The position numbers were made by a program, and so were the translations under genes. DNA of 64,000 nt from an uncultured Sulfitobacter sp. (GTDB lineage Bacteria > Pseudomonadota > Alphaproteobacteria > Rhodobacterales > Rhodobacteraceae). This document shows positions 28,762 to 39,420 of the stretch, piece after piece; the first letter of the stretch is position 1, and each line of letters starts with the position of its first letter. The notes under the pieces are model-generated. The model made no database searches. It was not told the DNA's origin and was given only the letters and a program-made list of their open reading frames with translations. The stretch is from positions 175,977-239,976 of the forward strand of contig CANMXJ010000006.1 in the NCBI GenBank assembly GCA_947501805.1, in the 5' to 3' direction.

Positions 28762-29949
28762 ATGAGCAATCAAAGCATAGAAATCAGGCTGGTGGCGGAA
28801 ATTGCCGAGATCGGGCAAGCCGATTGGGACGCTTGTGCCTGCACCGAGGCGGTCGATGGTGCGCGACCAAATGATCCGTTCACCACCTACAGGTTTTTAT
28901 CTGCGCTAGAAGATAGCGGCAGCGTCGGTCCCGGCACGGGCTGGCAACAGCAATACCTGACAGCCTACATCGAGGGTCAGCTGATTGCAGTTGCTCCGAT
29001 GTACGCCAAGATGCACTCGCAAGGTGAATACATCTTTGATCACAATTGGGCGCATGCGTTTGAGCGGGCAGGCGGGCATTATTATCCCAAACTGCAGATT
29101 GCCGTGCCACATACACCGGCGACTGGCCGCCGGTTTTTAACCCGCGCAGGGTTTGAAGATGTGGGCAAACAGGCGTTGATCCAAGGCGCGATGCAAGTGA
29201 CCGAAAACAACACCTTGTCGTCGGTTCACATTACGTTTTGCACGCAGGAAGAAGCAGAGTTTGCCGAAAGATTGGGAATGATGGTGCGTAAGAACCAGCA
29301 ATTCCATTGGCGCAACGAGGGGTATTCTAATTTCGATGACTTTTTGGCTAGTCTCAATTCGCGCAAGCGGAAGAATATCCGCAAGGAACGGTTGCAGGCG
29401 CAAGGCTTTGGCGGGGACATTCTAACGTTTACCGGCAATCAGATCGAGCCGGAGCACTGGGATGCCTTTTGGCAGTTTTATCAGGATACGGGCGCACGCA
29501 AATGGGGGACGCCGTACCTGACGCGGCAGTTCTTTGACATTGCTCAGGAAACCCTGCGTGATGATATGGCGCTGGTCTTGGCGCGGCGGGACGGGCGTTG
29601 GATTGCTGGTGCGTTGAACTTTATCGGGTCTGATGCGTTATACGGCAGATACTGGGGCTGCACAGAGCATCATCCCTGTTTGCATTTTGAACTGTGCTAT
29701 TATCAAGCGATTGATTTTGCGATTGCAAACGACCTTGGCACGGTAGAGGCAGGCGCGCAGGGGGAACACAAACTGGCACGAGGATATTTGCCGACGCCAA
29801 CTTGGTCATTGCACTGGATGCGTGATGAGGGATTTGCACGTGCTGTAGGCGAGTATCTGCAGGCCGAACGGGACGCCGTTGACCACGAGATTGAAGTTTT
29901 GACAGAATACGGGCCGTTTAAGCAGGCTCAGGTTGAGGAACAGGAATGA
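28762..29949 (+). CDS. GNAT/FemAB-like N-acyltransferase (peptidogalycan biosynthesis-like, DUF482 type)
   Basis: FEDFL-type motif [50 protein letters not shown]. Confidence 0.88.
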   Translation: MSNQSIEIRLVAEIAEIGQADWDACACTEAVDGARPNDPFTTYRFLSALEDSGSVGPGTGWQQQYLTAYIEGQLIAVAPMYAKMHSQGEYIFDHNWAHAFERAGGHYYPKLQIAVPHTPATGRRFLTRAGFEDVGKQALIQGAMQVTENNTLSSVHITFCTQEEAEFAERLGMMVRKNQQFHWRNEGYSNFDDFLASLNSRKRKNIRKERLQAQGFGGDILTFTGNQIEPEHWDAFWQFYQDTGARKWGTPYLTRQFFDIAQETLRDDMALVLARRDGRWIAGALNFIGSDALYGRYWGCTEHHPCLHFELCYYQAIDFAIANDLGTVEAGAQGEHKLARGYLPTPTWSLHWMRDEGFARAVGEYLQAERDAVDHEIEVLTEYGPFKQAQVEEQE

Positions 29950-30254
29950 CAGAATTACTCAGTGAAGCGACGCGCCAGACGGTATTGCAGCCCTTGTTCG
30001 ACACGGGTTGGGAAATGGTTGAGGGGCGTGACGCGATCCATAAGACGTTTGTTTTCACTAATTTCGTCTCGGCTTTTGGCTGGATGACACAGGTGGCGAT
30101 CTGGTCGGAAAAATGGGATCATCACCCTGAATGGAGCAACGTTTACAAGACAGTAAACGTCACATTGACCACCCATGATGTCGACGGGCTAAGCACCTTG
30201 GACGCCAAGCTGGCGCGCAAGATGGACAAGCTGGTTGCTGGCTCGCAAGGGTGA
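29946..30254 (+). CDS. phhB: 4a-hydroxytetrahydrobiopterin dehydratase
   Basis: [57 protein letters not shown]. Confidence 0.95.
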   Translation: MTELLSEATRQTVLQPLFDTGWEMVEGRDAIHKTFVFTNFVSAFGWMTQVAIWSEKWDHHPEWSNVYKTVNVTLTTHDVDGLSTLDAKLARKMDKLVAGSQG

Positions 30255-30261
30255 ATGAGAC

Positions 30262-31110
30262 GTGATTAACGACTTGATGACGACTGAACTTTGGGGCGGT
30301 AAAACGCTGTCTGATCTATTGACGCTTGAATTTCTGGCCAGTGCTGCGGGCTCAATTCTGGGCGCGATCGCAATTCTTCTATTGGGTTGGATCGTGTCGA
30401 AATGGTTGCAAAATCGCGTTGCCAGTCTGGGCCGCAGGAACAGGCATCTGGACGAGATGTTGTTCGATTTCCTCGCGTCCATCGTACGCTATGTGGTCAT
30501 GGGCTTTACCTTCCTGTTTGTGCTAAACACATTCGGGGTACAAACGACATCGGTGGTTGCCGTTATTGGTGCTGCGGGGCTGGCGATTGGTCTGGCGTTG
30601 CAGGGCACATTGTCCAACGTGGCGGCAGGTGTGATGCTGATCCTGTTCCGTCCGATCAAGATCGGTGATTTTGTCGAAGTTTCAGGCAAAATGGGAACGG
30701 TGCGGCAGATCAACCTGAATTTCACGGAGTTGGCAGATATGAGCAACGTACAGGTGATTGTGCCCAATTCCGAAGTCTGGGGCAACGTAATCACAAATTA
30801 TTCGACCAACGACAAGCGGCGTGCGGAGTGGACTTTTGGTGTGGGTTACGGGGCCAACCTTAGGGATGCGGAAACGATTATCCGCGATGTGATCATGGCC
30901 GACTCCCGTGCGCACAGCGATCCGGCACCGTTTATTCAGGTCACGAACCTTGGCGATAGCTCTGTCGATTTTCTGGTGCGGGTTTGGTGCAACGCGAGTG
31001 ATTACTTTGTCTTCAAGGCTGATATGACTCGTCAGGTAAAGGAGGCGCTGGATGCGGGCGGGGTGGATATTCCATTCCCGACACGTACAATGATCCAAGC
31101 GTCTAGCTAG
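30262..31110 (+). CDS. MscS-type mechanosensitive ion channel
   Basis: TM3 GAAGLAIGLALQGTLSNVAAGVMLILFRPIKIGDFVEV; C-terminal VDIPFPTRTM. Confidence 0.94.
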   Translation: MINDLMTTELWGGKTLSDLLTLEFLASAAGSILGAIAILLLGWIVSKWLQNRVASLGRRNRHLDEMLFDFLASIVRYVVMGFTFLFVLNTFGVQTTSVVAVIGAAGLAIGLALQGTLSNVAAGVMLILFRPIKIGDFVEVSGKMGTVRQINLNFTELADMSNVQVIVPNSEVWGNVITNYSTNDKRRAEWTFGVGYGANLRDAETIIRDVIMADSRAHSDPAPFIQVTNLGDSSVDFLVRVWCNASDYFVFKADMTRQVKEALDAGGVDIPFPTRTMIQASS

Positions 31111-31141
31111 ACCCGTATCACTGCTAAATGCTTGAAAATGA

Positions 31142-31173
31142 AGGTGGGACGCATCAAGCGCCCCGCCTTTTTC
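31142..31173 (+). terminator. Rho-independent terminator
   Basis: AGGTGGGACGC-atcaa-GCGCCCCGCCTTTTTC downstream of the mscS-type gene. Confidence 0.65.
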
Positions 31174-31662
31174 TTACATGCTGGCAAGCAGGCCTTCACC
31201 GCCGGAGACGTCGCAAACGCCGGGGTTTTCCTCTTCTTGCAACAGTGTCACCTTACCGTCGTCAATCAGCATGGCGTAACGCTTGGAACGTGCGATCAGA
31301 CCCGCTGGTGGGGCGTCAAAATCCATGCCGATTGCCTTGGTGAATTCGGATGACGCATCGGCCAGCATTGTAATGCCGGCCGCAGTTGCGCCTGTCGCTT
31401 CGCCCCATGCTTGCATGACGAAGGGGTCGTTGCAGGACACACAGATGATTTCATCTACGCCTTTGGCATCAAACTGGTCTTTGGTGCGTACAAAGCTGGG
31501 AACATGGGCAGAGTGGCATGTCGGTGTAAATGCACCCGGCACTGCAAAGACGACAACTTTGCGTCCCTTAACCTTGTCTGCCATCTGCACAGGCGCTGGA
31601 CCTTCCGCACCCATTTGGACCAATGTTGCGTCAGGAAGCGTATCACCTTGGGAAATTGTCAT
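31174..31662 (-). CDS. Peroxiredoxin (Prx5-like)
   Basis: GRKVVVFAVPGAFTPTCHSAHVPSFV (peroxidatic Cys). Confidence 0.95.
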   Translation of the reverse strand: MTISQGDTLPDATLVQMGAEGPAPVQMADKVKGRKVVVFAVPGAFTPTCHSAHVPSFVRTKDQFDAKGVDEIICVSCNDPFVMQAWGEATGATAAGITMLADASSEFTKAIGMDFDAPPAGLIARSKRYAMLIDDGKVTLLQEEENPGVCDVSGGEGLLASM

Positions 31663-31751
31663 CGTTGTCGCCTTTCATGTGATTGCGTATCTCGTTGTGG
31701 AACATATAGGTTTCCAGAGCGGATGCGACCAGTCAATTGGAGAGAGAATTC

Positions 31752-32960
31752 ATGGGCCATGTGATAGTGATCGGAGCGGGTCAGGCGGGATCGTCTTGCG
31801 TCGCCAAATTGCGCAATGACGGTTTTGAGGGACGCGTGACCCTGATCGGCTCTGAACCCGTGCCACCCTATCAACGCCCGCCACTAAGCAAAGCGTACCT
31901 AATGGGGGAGATGGCGTTGGAGCGGTTGTACCTACGCCCCGAAGCATTCTACGCCGAACACGACATCGACCTGCGCATGGATACCACCGTCGAAGCGATT
32001 GATACAGCTACGCAAACGGTACAGATCAAGGGTGAAACCTTGCAGTATGACGATCTGGTTTTAACCACCGGGTCGGTACCTAACCGGTTGCCAGCCGCCA
32101 TCGGCGGTGCGTTGGGCGGGGTGCATGTGGTGCGTGATCTGGCGGATGTGGATGCAATGGCTCCTCGCTTTGTCAAGGATGCGAAGGTGCTGATCGTTGG
32201 TGGTGGTTATATCGGGTTGGAGGCCGCATCGGTGGCTGCCAAACTGGGGTTGCAGGTGACATTGGTCGAGATGTCGGAACGTATCTTGCAACGTGTTGCA
32301 GCACCCGAAACCAGTGATTTTTTCCGCGCCCTGCATCAAGCACACGGTGTTGATATTCGCGAAGGTATCGGGCTTGATTCTCTGTTGGGCGAGGGTTCTG
32401 TCAGCGGTGCGTTGTTGTCTGATGGTAGTGAACTTGATGTTGATTTCGTGATTGTCGGTGTTGGCATCACGCCCGGAACAGCACTGGCGAAAGCCGCCGG
32501 AATAACACTTGAAAATGGTATCAAGGTAGATGCGCAAGGCCACACATCTGTCAAGGGAGTATGGGCTGCTGGCGATTGCACTTCTTTTCCGTATCGTGGC
32601 GGGCGTATCCGGTTGGAATCTGTTCCGAACGCCATTGATCAGGCAGAATGCGTGGCCGAAAACATAATGGGCGCAGCAAAAGAGTACGTCGCAAAGCCGT
32701 GGTTCTGGTCGGATCAATACGATGTGAAACTCCAGATTGCGGGCCTTAACACCGGCTATGACCGCGTTGTCACACGCCGTACGGACGCGGATAGTGTCGC
32801 GTTCTGGTATTATCGGGGTGATGAATTGTTGGCTGTTGATGCAATGAATGATCCACGCGGGTTTATGGTGGGTAAGCGTTTGATCGAAAGCGGAAAATCT
32901 CCGGCACCTGAATTGATTGCCGACCCTGATACGGACCTCAAGGCCTTGTTGAAAGCGTGA
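31752..32960 (+). CDS. FAD-dependent ferredoxin-reductase-like oxidoreductase
   Basis: VIVIGAGQAGSSCVAKLRNDGFEGRVTLIGSEPVPPYQRPPLSKAYL; KVLIVGGGYIGLEAASVAAKLG; VWAAGDCTSFPY. Confidence 0.92.
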   Translation: MGHVIVIGAGQAGSSCVAKLRNDGFEGRVTLIGSEPVPPYQRPPLSKAYLMGEMALERLYLRPEAFYAEHDIDLRMDTTVEAIDTATQTVQIKGETLQYDDLVLTTGSVPNRLPAAIGGALGGVHVVRDLADVDAMAPRFVKDAKVLIVGGGYIGLEAASVAAKLGLQVTLVEMSERILQRVAAPETSDFFRALHQAHGVDIREGIGLDSLLGEGSVSGALLSDGSELDVDFVIVGVGITPGTALAKAAGITLENGIKVDAQGHTSVKGVWAAGDCTSFPYRGGRIRLESVPNAIDQAECVAENIMGAAKEYVAKPWFWSDQYDVKLQIAGLNTGYDRVVTRRTDADSVAFWYYRGDELLAVDAMNDPRGFMVGKRLIESGKSPAPELIADPDTDLKALLKA

Positions 32961-33511
32961 GGATTATTGCCGGAAAATCGCGGGGAACGATTTTGGCAGA
33001 TGTTGGCAAGGGCGACGAGGCCGCTCATCTGCGCCCCACATCGGACCGTGTGCGCGAAAGTCTTTTCTCCATGCTGGCGCATCACAACGTAATAAATGAT
33101 GCGCGTGTACTAGACCTCTTTGCGGGCACCGGTGCGCTGGGGCTTGAGGCGCTGTCGCGGGGCGCGTCAGAGGTTTGCTTTGTCGAAAACGGGCGTATTG
33201 CGCAAAAATTGATAACCGAAAACGTCAAGAAACTACGGGTCGAACACCAGACCACGGTGTTGCGCAGTGACGCAACGCGCCTTGCCCCTTGCTCCATCCA
33301 ACCCTTTGATCTGGTGTTTATGGATCCGCCTTATGGCAAGTCGATGGGGCAAAAGGCTCTTGCTGCGGCATTGGCGGGTGGTTGGCTGGCTCCCGATGCT
33401 ACGATCGTCTGGGAGGAATCCGCGCCGATGCACGCGCCTGCAGGTTTCATCCGCAAGGATACCCGCAAGTATGGCGACACCCATGTTACGCTGATGCAGG
33501 TTACATCATAG
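32957..33511 (+). CDS. rsmD: 16S rRNA (guanine(966)-N(2))-methyltransferase
   Basis: RIIAGKSRGTIL...RPTSDRVRESLFSML...VLDLFAGTGALGLEALSRGA...DLVFMDPPYG. Confidence 0.96.
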   Translation: MRIIAGKSRGTILADVGKGDEAAHLRPTSDRVRESLFSMLAHHNVINDARVLDLFAGTGALGLEALSRGASEVCFVENGRIAQKLITENVKKLRVEHQTTVLRSDATRLAPCSIQPFDLVFMDPPYGKSMGQKALAAALAGGWLAPDATIVWEESAPMHAPAGFIRKDTRKYGDTHVTLMQVTS

Positions 33512-34712
33512 AACGGATCGCTGCGCCCAGCCGCGTCATGCCTTCAATAATTTGTGCATCATCCGCTAATGAAAAGCTAAGGCGCAGTGTATTTGCCCCA
33601 GACCGGTCTGCAAAAAACGCCTGACCCGGTACAAAGGCGAGCTTTTGGGTTTCAAGCGCCGTCTTAAGCAGGTCACCACCATCCATCGTTTTGGGCAATG
33701 TGACCCAGACGAACATGCCGCCTTCGGGCTTGGTCCATGTTACGCCCTCGGGCATATGTGCGTCCAACGCCGCCAGCATCGTGTCGCGCCGTGCGGCATA
33801 GGTACGGCGCAGTGTGGCTGTGTGATCTTCAAAAACAGATCGTGCAACAGTGTTGATCGCCATTTGATTAAGCGTCGAGGAATGCAAATCGGACGCTTGT
33901 TTCATAAGCACCAGTTGCGAAACGACAGAAGCTGCACCACAAACCCAGCCCACACGCAATCCGGGGGCGAGTGTCTTGGAAAAGCTGCCGCAATAAAGTG
34001 TGCGACATTCCTCGATGCTGCCTTTGCGTGAGATTTCCAGCGCCAGCATTGGAGGGATGGGATCGCCATCATAGCGCAAGGATTGATAGGCGGAATCCTC
34101 GATAATCGCGATGTCCAGTGCGTCCGCCAGATCAAGGATGTTCTCACGTGCGGTTCGATCCAGCGTCTCGCCCGTCGGGTTGGCAAAATCGACTGAGGCA
34201 TAAGCAAACTTCACGCGCCCCCCTGCCGCTTTGGCCGTTTCTGCGTAATCTGCGGCTGACCGGTTGCCGCCGGGGATCAGGCGATCATAAGTCGGCTCAT
34301 AGGCGTTGAAAGCGCCTAGAGCACCCATGTACGTAGGCCAGCTGACCAGTGCGGTATCGTTTGGAGACAGCATTAGTTTGCCCAGATAATCAAGGGCTTG
34401 TTGGGAACCGGAGGTGATCAGGATGTTGTCTCGCGAGCAGGGAACGCCAAGGGCGGCCATCTGCTCCACAATCCAGTCACGCAGGGGACCGTAACCTTCG
34501 GAAACGGAATATTGCAATGCGGCAGAAGAGTTCGAGGGCGAGAGTGCATCGGTCATTGCGCCTTGAAATGCATCGACGGGAAACAGCTTGGGATCGGGAA
34601 TACCGCCTGCAAACGAGATAATATCGGGCTGATCCAGCAGTTTGAGCAGCTCGCGGATCTCGCTGGCCTTCATGCGACCCATACGGGTGGCAAAGATATC
34701 GTTCCAATTCAT
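33501..34712 (-). CDS. PLP-dependent aminotransferase (2-aminoadipate aminotransferase-like)
   Basis: IISFAGGIPDPKLFP, ILITSGSQQALDYLGK, YCGSFSKTLAPGLRVGWV. Confidence 0.92.
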   Translation of the reverse strand: MNWNDIFATRMGRMKASEIRELLKLLDQPDIISFAGGIPDPKLFPVDAFQGAMTDALSPSNSSAALQYSVSEGYGPLRDWIVEQMAALGVPCSRDNILITSGSQQALDYLGKLMLSPNDTALVSWPTYMGALGAFNAYEPTYDRLIPGGNRSAADYAETAKAAGGRVKFAYASVDFANPTGETLDRTARENILDLADALDIAIIEDSAYQSLRYDGDPIPPMLALEISRKGSIEECRTLYCGSFSKTLAPGLRVGWVCGAASVVSQLVLMKQASDLHSSTLNQMAINTVARSVFEDHTATLRRTYAARRDTMLAALDAHMPEGVTWTKPEGGMFVWVTLPKTMDGGDLLKTALETQKLAFVPGQAFFADRSGANTLRLSFSLADDAQIIEGMTRLGAAIRSMM

Positions 34713-34794
34713 GTCAGAATCCCTTCCCTATTATTGGGAAAACAGCACAGAACGAAATTTATGGCAATGATTATTACCTATTTGGAGTGTTTTA

Positions 34795-35313
34795 TTACAA
34801 TGGCCAGTTTTCGATCCGCTGTTGCTTCTTGGCAAACAGGGCAAACACGGGACCAAGCAATCCTACCATGCGCCCCGTGAAAGCAGGTCTGCCCGTCTCA
34901 GCAACAGATTTGAGGTTGGAGGCAATAAACCCCTGAGAACCCAGCATTTCTTTGTGTAGCTTGCTGCCTTCGATGGCCTCGGTAATGATCAGGTCAAATT
35001 CTGTACCCCCGTCTTTTTCACGCAGTTCATAGGTCACAACGCAGGGCGGTTCATCAATGTTGGTCATCTTGAACGTGTGGGCATAGCGATGTGGTGGCTC
35101 AAAGGTGATCACTTCGCCCACGACCATCGTAATTTTGCCGTTCGGATGGACCATCCGCATCTTTTCACCAGGTTTTAACCCGTCCTTCGTCTGGCAAACT
35201 GCGCCAAAAAAGAAAGGCAAGGGCTTGTCTGTGGCGACCAGCGTTGACCAAACAATTTCAATTGGAGCATTGATAAACGTGCGGCTGATGGATTTCGGGG
35301 CATGTTTGGTCAT
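34795..35313 (-). CDS. SRPBCC (AHSA1-like) domain protein
   Basis: SISRTFINAPIEIVWSTLVATDKPLPFFFGA...EVITFEPPHRYAHTFKM; adjacent to an ArsR-type regulator. Confidence 0.8.
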   Translation of the reverse strand: MTKHAPKSISRTFINAPIEIVWSTLVATDKPLPFFFGAVCQTKDGLKPGEKMRMVHPNGKITMVVGEVITFEPPHRYAHTFKMTNIDEPPCVVTYELREKDGGTEFDLIITEAIEGSKLHKEMLGSQGFIASNLKSVAETGRPAFTGRMVGLLGPVFALFAKKQQRIENWPL

Positions 35314-35318
35314 AGAGA

Positions 35319-35669
35319 TCAGCTTTCGTCGTGGACTTTACGGGCAACCGCCTCGGCGGTTTGTTTGATCAGGCTCATCCGGTCGAGCCAGTGTTCGGAA
35401 TATCCGTCAATACAGCGTTCATGGATCATTTGGATTGGCATGGCGTTGAGATAGAGATGCCGCATGCGCCCGACCTTGCGGCTGGTGATCAGCCCTGCAT
35501 TGGTCAGCACATTCAGGTGGTTCATCACTGCAATGCGGGTCACATCAAACGACTTGGCAAGTTCGCCAACCGCAATGCCGGGTCTGTCACGCACAAGATC
35601 AAGGATCTCGCGCCGCGTGGTGTGGGCGAGGGCCGAGAAAACTTGATCCATATCAGAATGGGTAAACAT
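35319..35669 (-). CDS. ArsR/SmtB family transcriptional regulator
   Basis: DQVFSALAHTTRREILDLVRDRPGIAVGELAKSFDVTRIAVMNHLNVLTNAGLI. Confidence 0.92.
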   Translation of the reverse strand: MFTHSDMDQVFSALAHTTRREILDLVRDRPGIAVGELAKSFDVTRIAVMNHLNVLTNAGLITSRKVGRMRHLYLNAMPIQMIHERCIDGYSEHWLDRMSLIKQTAEAVARKVHDES

Positions 35670-35723
35670 GTAATTACATTATTACATGTTTTGACGCTGT
35701 CAACTGTGAAAGCGATTTGGACA

Positions 35724-35757
35724 TAAAAAACGCGCTGACTTTCGGGATCAGCGCGTT
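35724..35757 (-). terminator. Rho-independent terminator for map
   Basis: Minus strand: AACGCGCTGA-tcccgaaag-TCAGCGCGTT followed by TTTTTATG; perfect 10-bp arms. Confidence 0.8.
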
Positions 35758-35782
35758 CGAATGTCTGCTTCTAGGAATGAGT

Positions 35783-36607
35783 TTAACCGTAGGTCGGATG
35801 GAACTTTCCGGCAGGTGACAGTGTGAAAATCTCAACCCCGTCTTCGGTGACACCCACAGAATGCTCAAACTGCGCAGACAGGGATTTGTCGCGCGTTACG
35901 GCAGTCCAGTCATCGGCGAGGGTTTTTGTCTCGGGACGGCCAAGGTTGACCATCGGCTCGATTGTAAAGAACATGCCCGGCTCCAGCACCGCACCTGTGC
36001 CGGGTTTGCCGTAGTGCAATACGTTTGGGGGCGAATGGAAAACCTGACCCAGCCCATGCCCGCAGAAGTCCGTTACCACAGACATACGGTGGCCCTCGAC
36101 AAAGGTTTGGATCGCATGACCAATGTCGCCAAAGGTGTTGCCGGGTTTGACGACTTCGATCCCGCGCATCAGTGAATCATGGGTGACTTCGATAAGACGT
36201 TCAGATTTGCGTGACAGTTTGCCAGCGACATACATGCGCGAGGTGTCGCCGAACCATCCATCCACAATAACGGTGACATCAATGTTCAGGATGTCGCCGT
36301 CCTTGAGCTTTTTATCACCCGGTATCCCGTGACAAACGACGTGGTTCACCGAAATACAGCTGGCGTGTTTATAGCCTTTGTAGCCGATTGTCGCGGATTT
36401 CGCGCCTGCTGCATTCACCATTTCCTCGATGATGCGGTCAATCTCTCCGGTGGTTTGGCCGACAATGACATGTTCGGCGATATCATCCAGAATGGTCGCG
36501 GCCAGACGGCCGGCCGCGTGCATGCCGGCAAAATCACTGGGATCGTAAATGCGGATGCCGTCTTTGGTCTGACGGCCACGGTGTAATTCGTTCACCGGTT
36601 TCTCCAA
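35783..36607 (-). CDS. map: Type I methionyl aminopeptidase
   Basis: MHAAGRLAATILDDIAEHV...SVNHVVCHGIPGDKKLKDGDILNIDVTVIVDGWFGDTSRMY...GHGLGQVFHSPPNVLHYG. Confidence 0.97.
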   Translation of the reverse strand: MEKPVNELHRGRQTKDGIRIYDPSDFAGMHAAGRLAATILDDIAEHVIVGQTTGEIDRIIEEMVNAAGAKSATIGYKGYKHASCISVNHVVCHGIPGDKKLKDGDILNIDVTVIVDGWFGDTSRMYVAGKLSRKSERLIEVTHDSLMRGIEVVKPGNTFGDIGHAIQTFVEGHRMSVVTDFCGHGLGQVFHSPPNVLHYGKPGTGAVLEPGMFFTIEPMVNLGRPETKTLADDWTAVTRDKSLSAQFEHSVGVTEDGVEIFTLSPAGKFHPTYG

Positions 36608-36629
36608 TCGTTTTTCAAGTTACGCCTTC

Positions 36630-37343
36630 CTAACGCGACGGGCGGCCAAGGACCAGAGGGGCGGCGATACGCACCTCTTGAGGCGTGATATGGGTGCCGA
36701 TGCAAATGGTTTCTACCCCTGCCAGCGTTGCGGCAGTGTGGGCGGCGGCGTAAGCCGGGTCAATATCGGACGCCATATCAACGTGTGTGCAGTCTGTGCG
36801 CTGGACCAGATAGAGTAGCACGGCGCGATGGCCAGCCTGTGCAACTGTGGCAAGTTCGGCAAGGTGTTTCGCGCCGCGTGCAGTGACACTGTCGGGAAAT
36901 TCGGCAAGGCCCGGCTGTCGCGACAGGGTGACGGATTTTACCTCGACATAAGCATCGGGCAGGCCTTCTTGGCTCAAGAGAAAATCAACACGTGAGTTGG
37001 TGCCATATTTCACTTCGGGTCTGACGGATTGATAAGCAGCCAAGCTTGCAATCTCGCCTGCCTCCAATGCCGCGCGTACGGCTTTGTTCGGCAGACTGGT
37101 ATCAACGCCGGTAAAATGCCTGTTCTCGTGATCGACCAAGCGCCAACCGTAATTCAGCTTTTTCTTGGGATCATCGTTTGGTTCCAGCCATATTTTACTG
37201 CCAGGTTCTGCCAAGCCCATCATTGAACCGGGGTTGGCGCAATGGGCGACTACTTCGCGGCCGTCTTGCAGTGTGCAATCAGCCAGAAACCGTTTGTAAC
37301 GGCGGATCAGGCGGGCGGGGACAAGTTCGGTTTGAAAGCGCAT
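36630..37343 (-). CDS. sfsA: DNA/RNA nuclease SfsA
   Basis: LIRRYKRFLADCTLQDGREVVAHCANPGSMMGL...YVEVKSVTL. Start MRFQTELVP placed at 37343. Confidence 0.94.
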   Translation of the reverse strand: MRFQTELVPARLIRRYKRFLADCTLQDGREVVAHCANPGSMMGLAEPGSKIWLEPNDDPKKKLNYGWRLVDHENRHFTGVDTSLPNKAVRAALEAGEIASLAAYQSVRPEVKYGTNSRVDFLLSQEGLPDAYVEVKSVTLSRQPGLAEFPDSVTARGAKHLAELATVAQAGHRAVLLYLVQRTDCTHVDMASDIDPAYAAAHTAATLAGVETICIGTHITPQEVRIAAPLVLGRPSR

Positions 37344-37389
37344 GGGGAGCGGCCTATACCCATCGGTAAGCCCGCTCAAGGAGAAGCAC

Positions 37390-38109
37390 ATGCCAAACCC
37401 CACCGCCGCCATGATTGTGATCGGAGACGAAATTCTGTCGGGGCGTACGCGCGACAGCAATATGAACCATCTGGCGGGGCAGCTGACCGAGGCCGGAATC
37501 GACCTGAAAGAAGCCCGGATGATCGGAGACGAAAGTGCAACGATTGTCGCTACGGTCAAAGCGATGTCAGCGGCCTATGACTATGTTTTTACCAGTGGGG
37601 GTATCGGGCCTACGCATGACGACATCACTGCAGATTGCATTGCCGCCGCCTTTGATGCGTCAATTGATATCCGCGACGATGCGCGCGCGATATTGGCGGC
37701 ACATTACGACAAATCCGGCACGGAGTTGAACGCGGCCCGTCTGCGCATGGCGCGTATTCCCGACGGTGCCGCGTTGATCGAAAACCCTGTGTCTGCAGCG
37801 CCCGGCTTCCGGCTTGAAAATGTGTATGTGATGGCAGGCGTACCTTCGGTCTTTACCGCCATGGTTGCGTCGGTTCTGCCGACGCTGACAGGTGGTGCGC
37901 CACTGATCAGCAAGACGTTACGGATTGAGCGGGGCGAAGGTGACATTGCGGGGCCGTTGGGTGTGCTTGCGCAGGCCTATCCCGAGCTGTCGATGGGATC
38001 CTATCCGTTTCAGCAGAACGGTAAATACGGGGCGCACATCGTCATTCGCGGCAATGACGAAGATCAGCTCAACGCCGCACTTGGAAAACTTGAGGCGGCT
38101 TTTTCATGA
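37390..38109 (+). CDS. Competence/damage-inducible CinA-like molybdopterin-binding protein
   Basis: AAMIVIGDEILSGRTRDSNMNHLAGQL...FTSGGIGPTHDDITADCIAAAF. Confidence 0.92.
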   Translation: MPNPTAAMIVIGDEILSGRTRDSNMNHLAGQLTEAGIDLKEARMIGDESATIVATVKAMSAAYDYVFTSGGIGPTHDDITADCIAAAFDASIDIRDDARAILAAHYDKSGTELNAARLRMARIPDGAALIENPVSAAPGFRLENVYVMAGVPSVFTAMVASVLPTLTGGAPLISKTLRIERGEGDIAGPLGVLAQAYPELSMGSYPFQQNGKYGAHIVIRGNDEDQLNAALGKLEAAFS

Positions 38110-38825
38110 TCCCTTCTATCACGCAACTGTATGAAGTTTGCGACCAAACGTGGCCTGCAGCAATGTCTTGGCAGGAAGGGCCATGGACGTTGCGTGACGG
38201 TCAAGGCGGCGGCAAACGGGTTTCTGCCGCAACGGCGAATGGTCCAATCAGGAAAGAAGATATCGCGCAGGCCGAGGCGGCGATGAGAGGAATTAGACAG
38301 AATCTGCTGTTTATGATCCGTGAAGGCGAAGAGACGCTGGATAAGCTTCTGGAGGAACAAGGTTATGCCATTGTTGATCCTGTGATCCTGTATGCTTTGC
38401 CGATCGAGCAACTGACAGATATACCAATCCCGCGTGTGACCGCGTTTGATGTATGGGAACCATTGGCGATCATGCGCGAGATTTGGGCCGAAGGGGGCAT
38501 TGGTTCAGAGCGACTGGCCGTGATGGCACGCGCCAAGGTCAAGACCGGAATATTCTCGCGCTGGAACGAGAAACCGGGTGGTGCAGCCTTTGCGGCTGTG
38601 CACGATGGTATCTGCATGGTCCATGCTGTTGAGGTCCGACCGTACCAGCGCCGCATGGGGGTTGCGCAATGGATGATGCGTCGTGCGGCGTTCTGGGGGC
38701 AGGCGCAGGGTGCGCATCATATCGCGGTGCTATGCGTTGAACATAACAAGGCGGCGAATACACTGTATCGTGCTCTGGGATTCACGCCCGTGGGTCGCTA
38801 CCATTACCGTCAACGATCTGAATAA
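38106..38825 (+). CDS. GNAT family N-acetyltransferase
   Basis: VEVRPYQRRMGVAQWMMRRAAFWGQAQGAHHIAVLCVEHNKAANTLYRALGFTPVGRYHYR. Confidence 0.9.
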   Translation: MIPSITQLYEVCDQTWPAAMSWQEGPWTLRDGQGGGKRVSAATANGPIRKEDIAQAEAAMRGIRQNLLFMIREGEETLDKLLEEQGYAIVDPVILYALPIEQLTDIPIPRVTAFDVWEPLAIMREIWAEGGIGSERLAVMARAKVKTGIFSRWNEKPGGAAFAAVHDGICMVHAVEVRPYQRRMGVAQWMMRRAAFWGQAQGAHHIAVLCVEHNKAANTLYRALGFTPVGRYHYRQRSE

Positions 38826-38837
38826 AGGAACTGCCTG

Positions 38838-39407
38838 ATGGCTGACACCATGCCCACCGCCCTGAACCTGCCGATGATGGATCCACTGCCGGAAGCGACG
38901 CAGAGGTATTTCGACATCTGTCAGGAAAAGCTGGGCATGATTCCGAATGTCTTGCGGGCCTATGCCTTTGACGCGGAAAAGCTGAACAGTTTCACGGCGA
39001 TGTATAATGATTTAATGCTTGGAGACAGCACGCTGAGCAAGCTTGAGCGCGAGATGATCGCGGTGGCGGTGTCTGCGGTGAACAAGTGTTTCTATTGTCT
39101 GGTCGCGCATGGCGCTGCGGTCCGGCAACTGTCGGGTGATCCCGCCCTGGGCGAAGCTTTGGTGATGAATTACAAGGTTGCCAAGATCACGGAAAAGCAA
39201 CGTGCTATGCTGGATTTCTCTGTCCAGTTGACCAGGGAAAGCGCAAGTGTCGAAGAGAAAGATCGCCAAGCGTTGCGCGACGTCGGGTTTACGGATCGCG
39301 ACATCTGGGACATCGCATCGGTCGCGGCTTTTTTTAACATGACCAATCGGGTGGCAAGCGGCACTGATATGCGGCCCAACCCAGAATACCACGCACAATC
39401 AAGATGA
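38838..39407 (+). CDS. Peroxidase-related (AhpD/carboxymuconolactone decarboxylase-like) protein
   Basis: LSKLEREMIAVAVSAVNKCFYCLVAHGAAVRQLSGDP (CxxC..H). Confidence 0.92.
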   Translation: MADTMPTALNLPMMDPLPEATQRYFDICQEKLGMIPNVLRAYAFDAEKLNSFTAMYNDLMLGDSTLSKLEREMIAVAVSAVNKCFYCLVAHGAAVRQLSGDPALGEALVMNYKVAKITEKQRAMLDFSVQLTRESASVEEKDRQALRDVGFTDRDIWDIASVAAFFNMTNRVASGTDMRPNPEYHAQSR

Positions 39408-39420
39408 CGTGCAGGGCCAA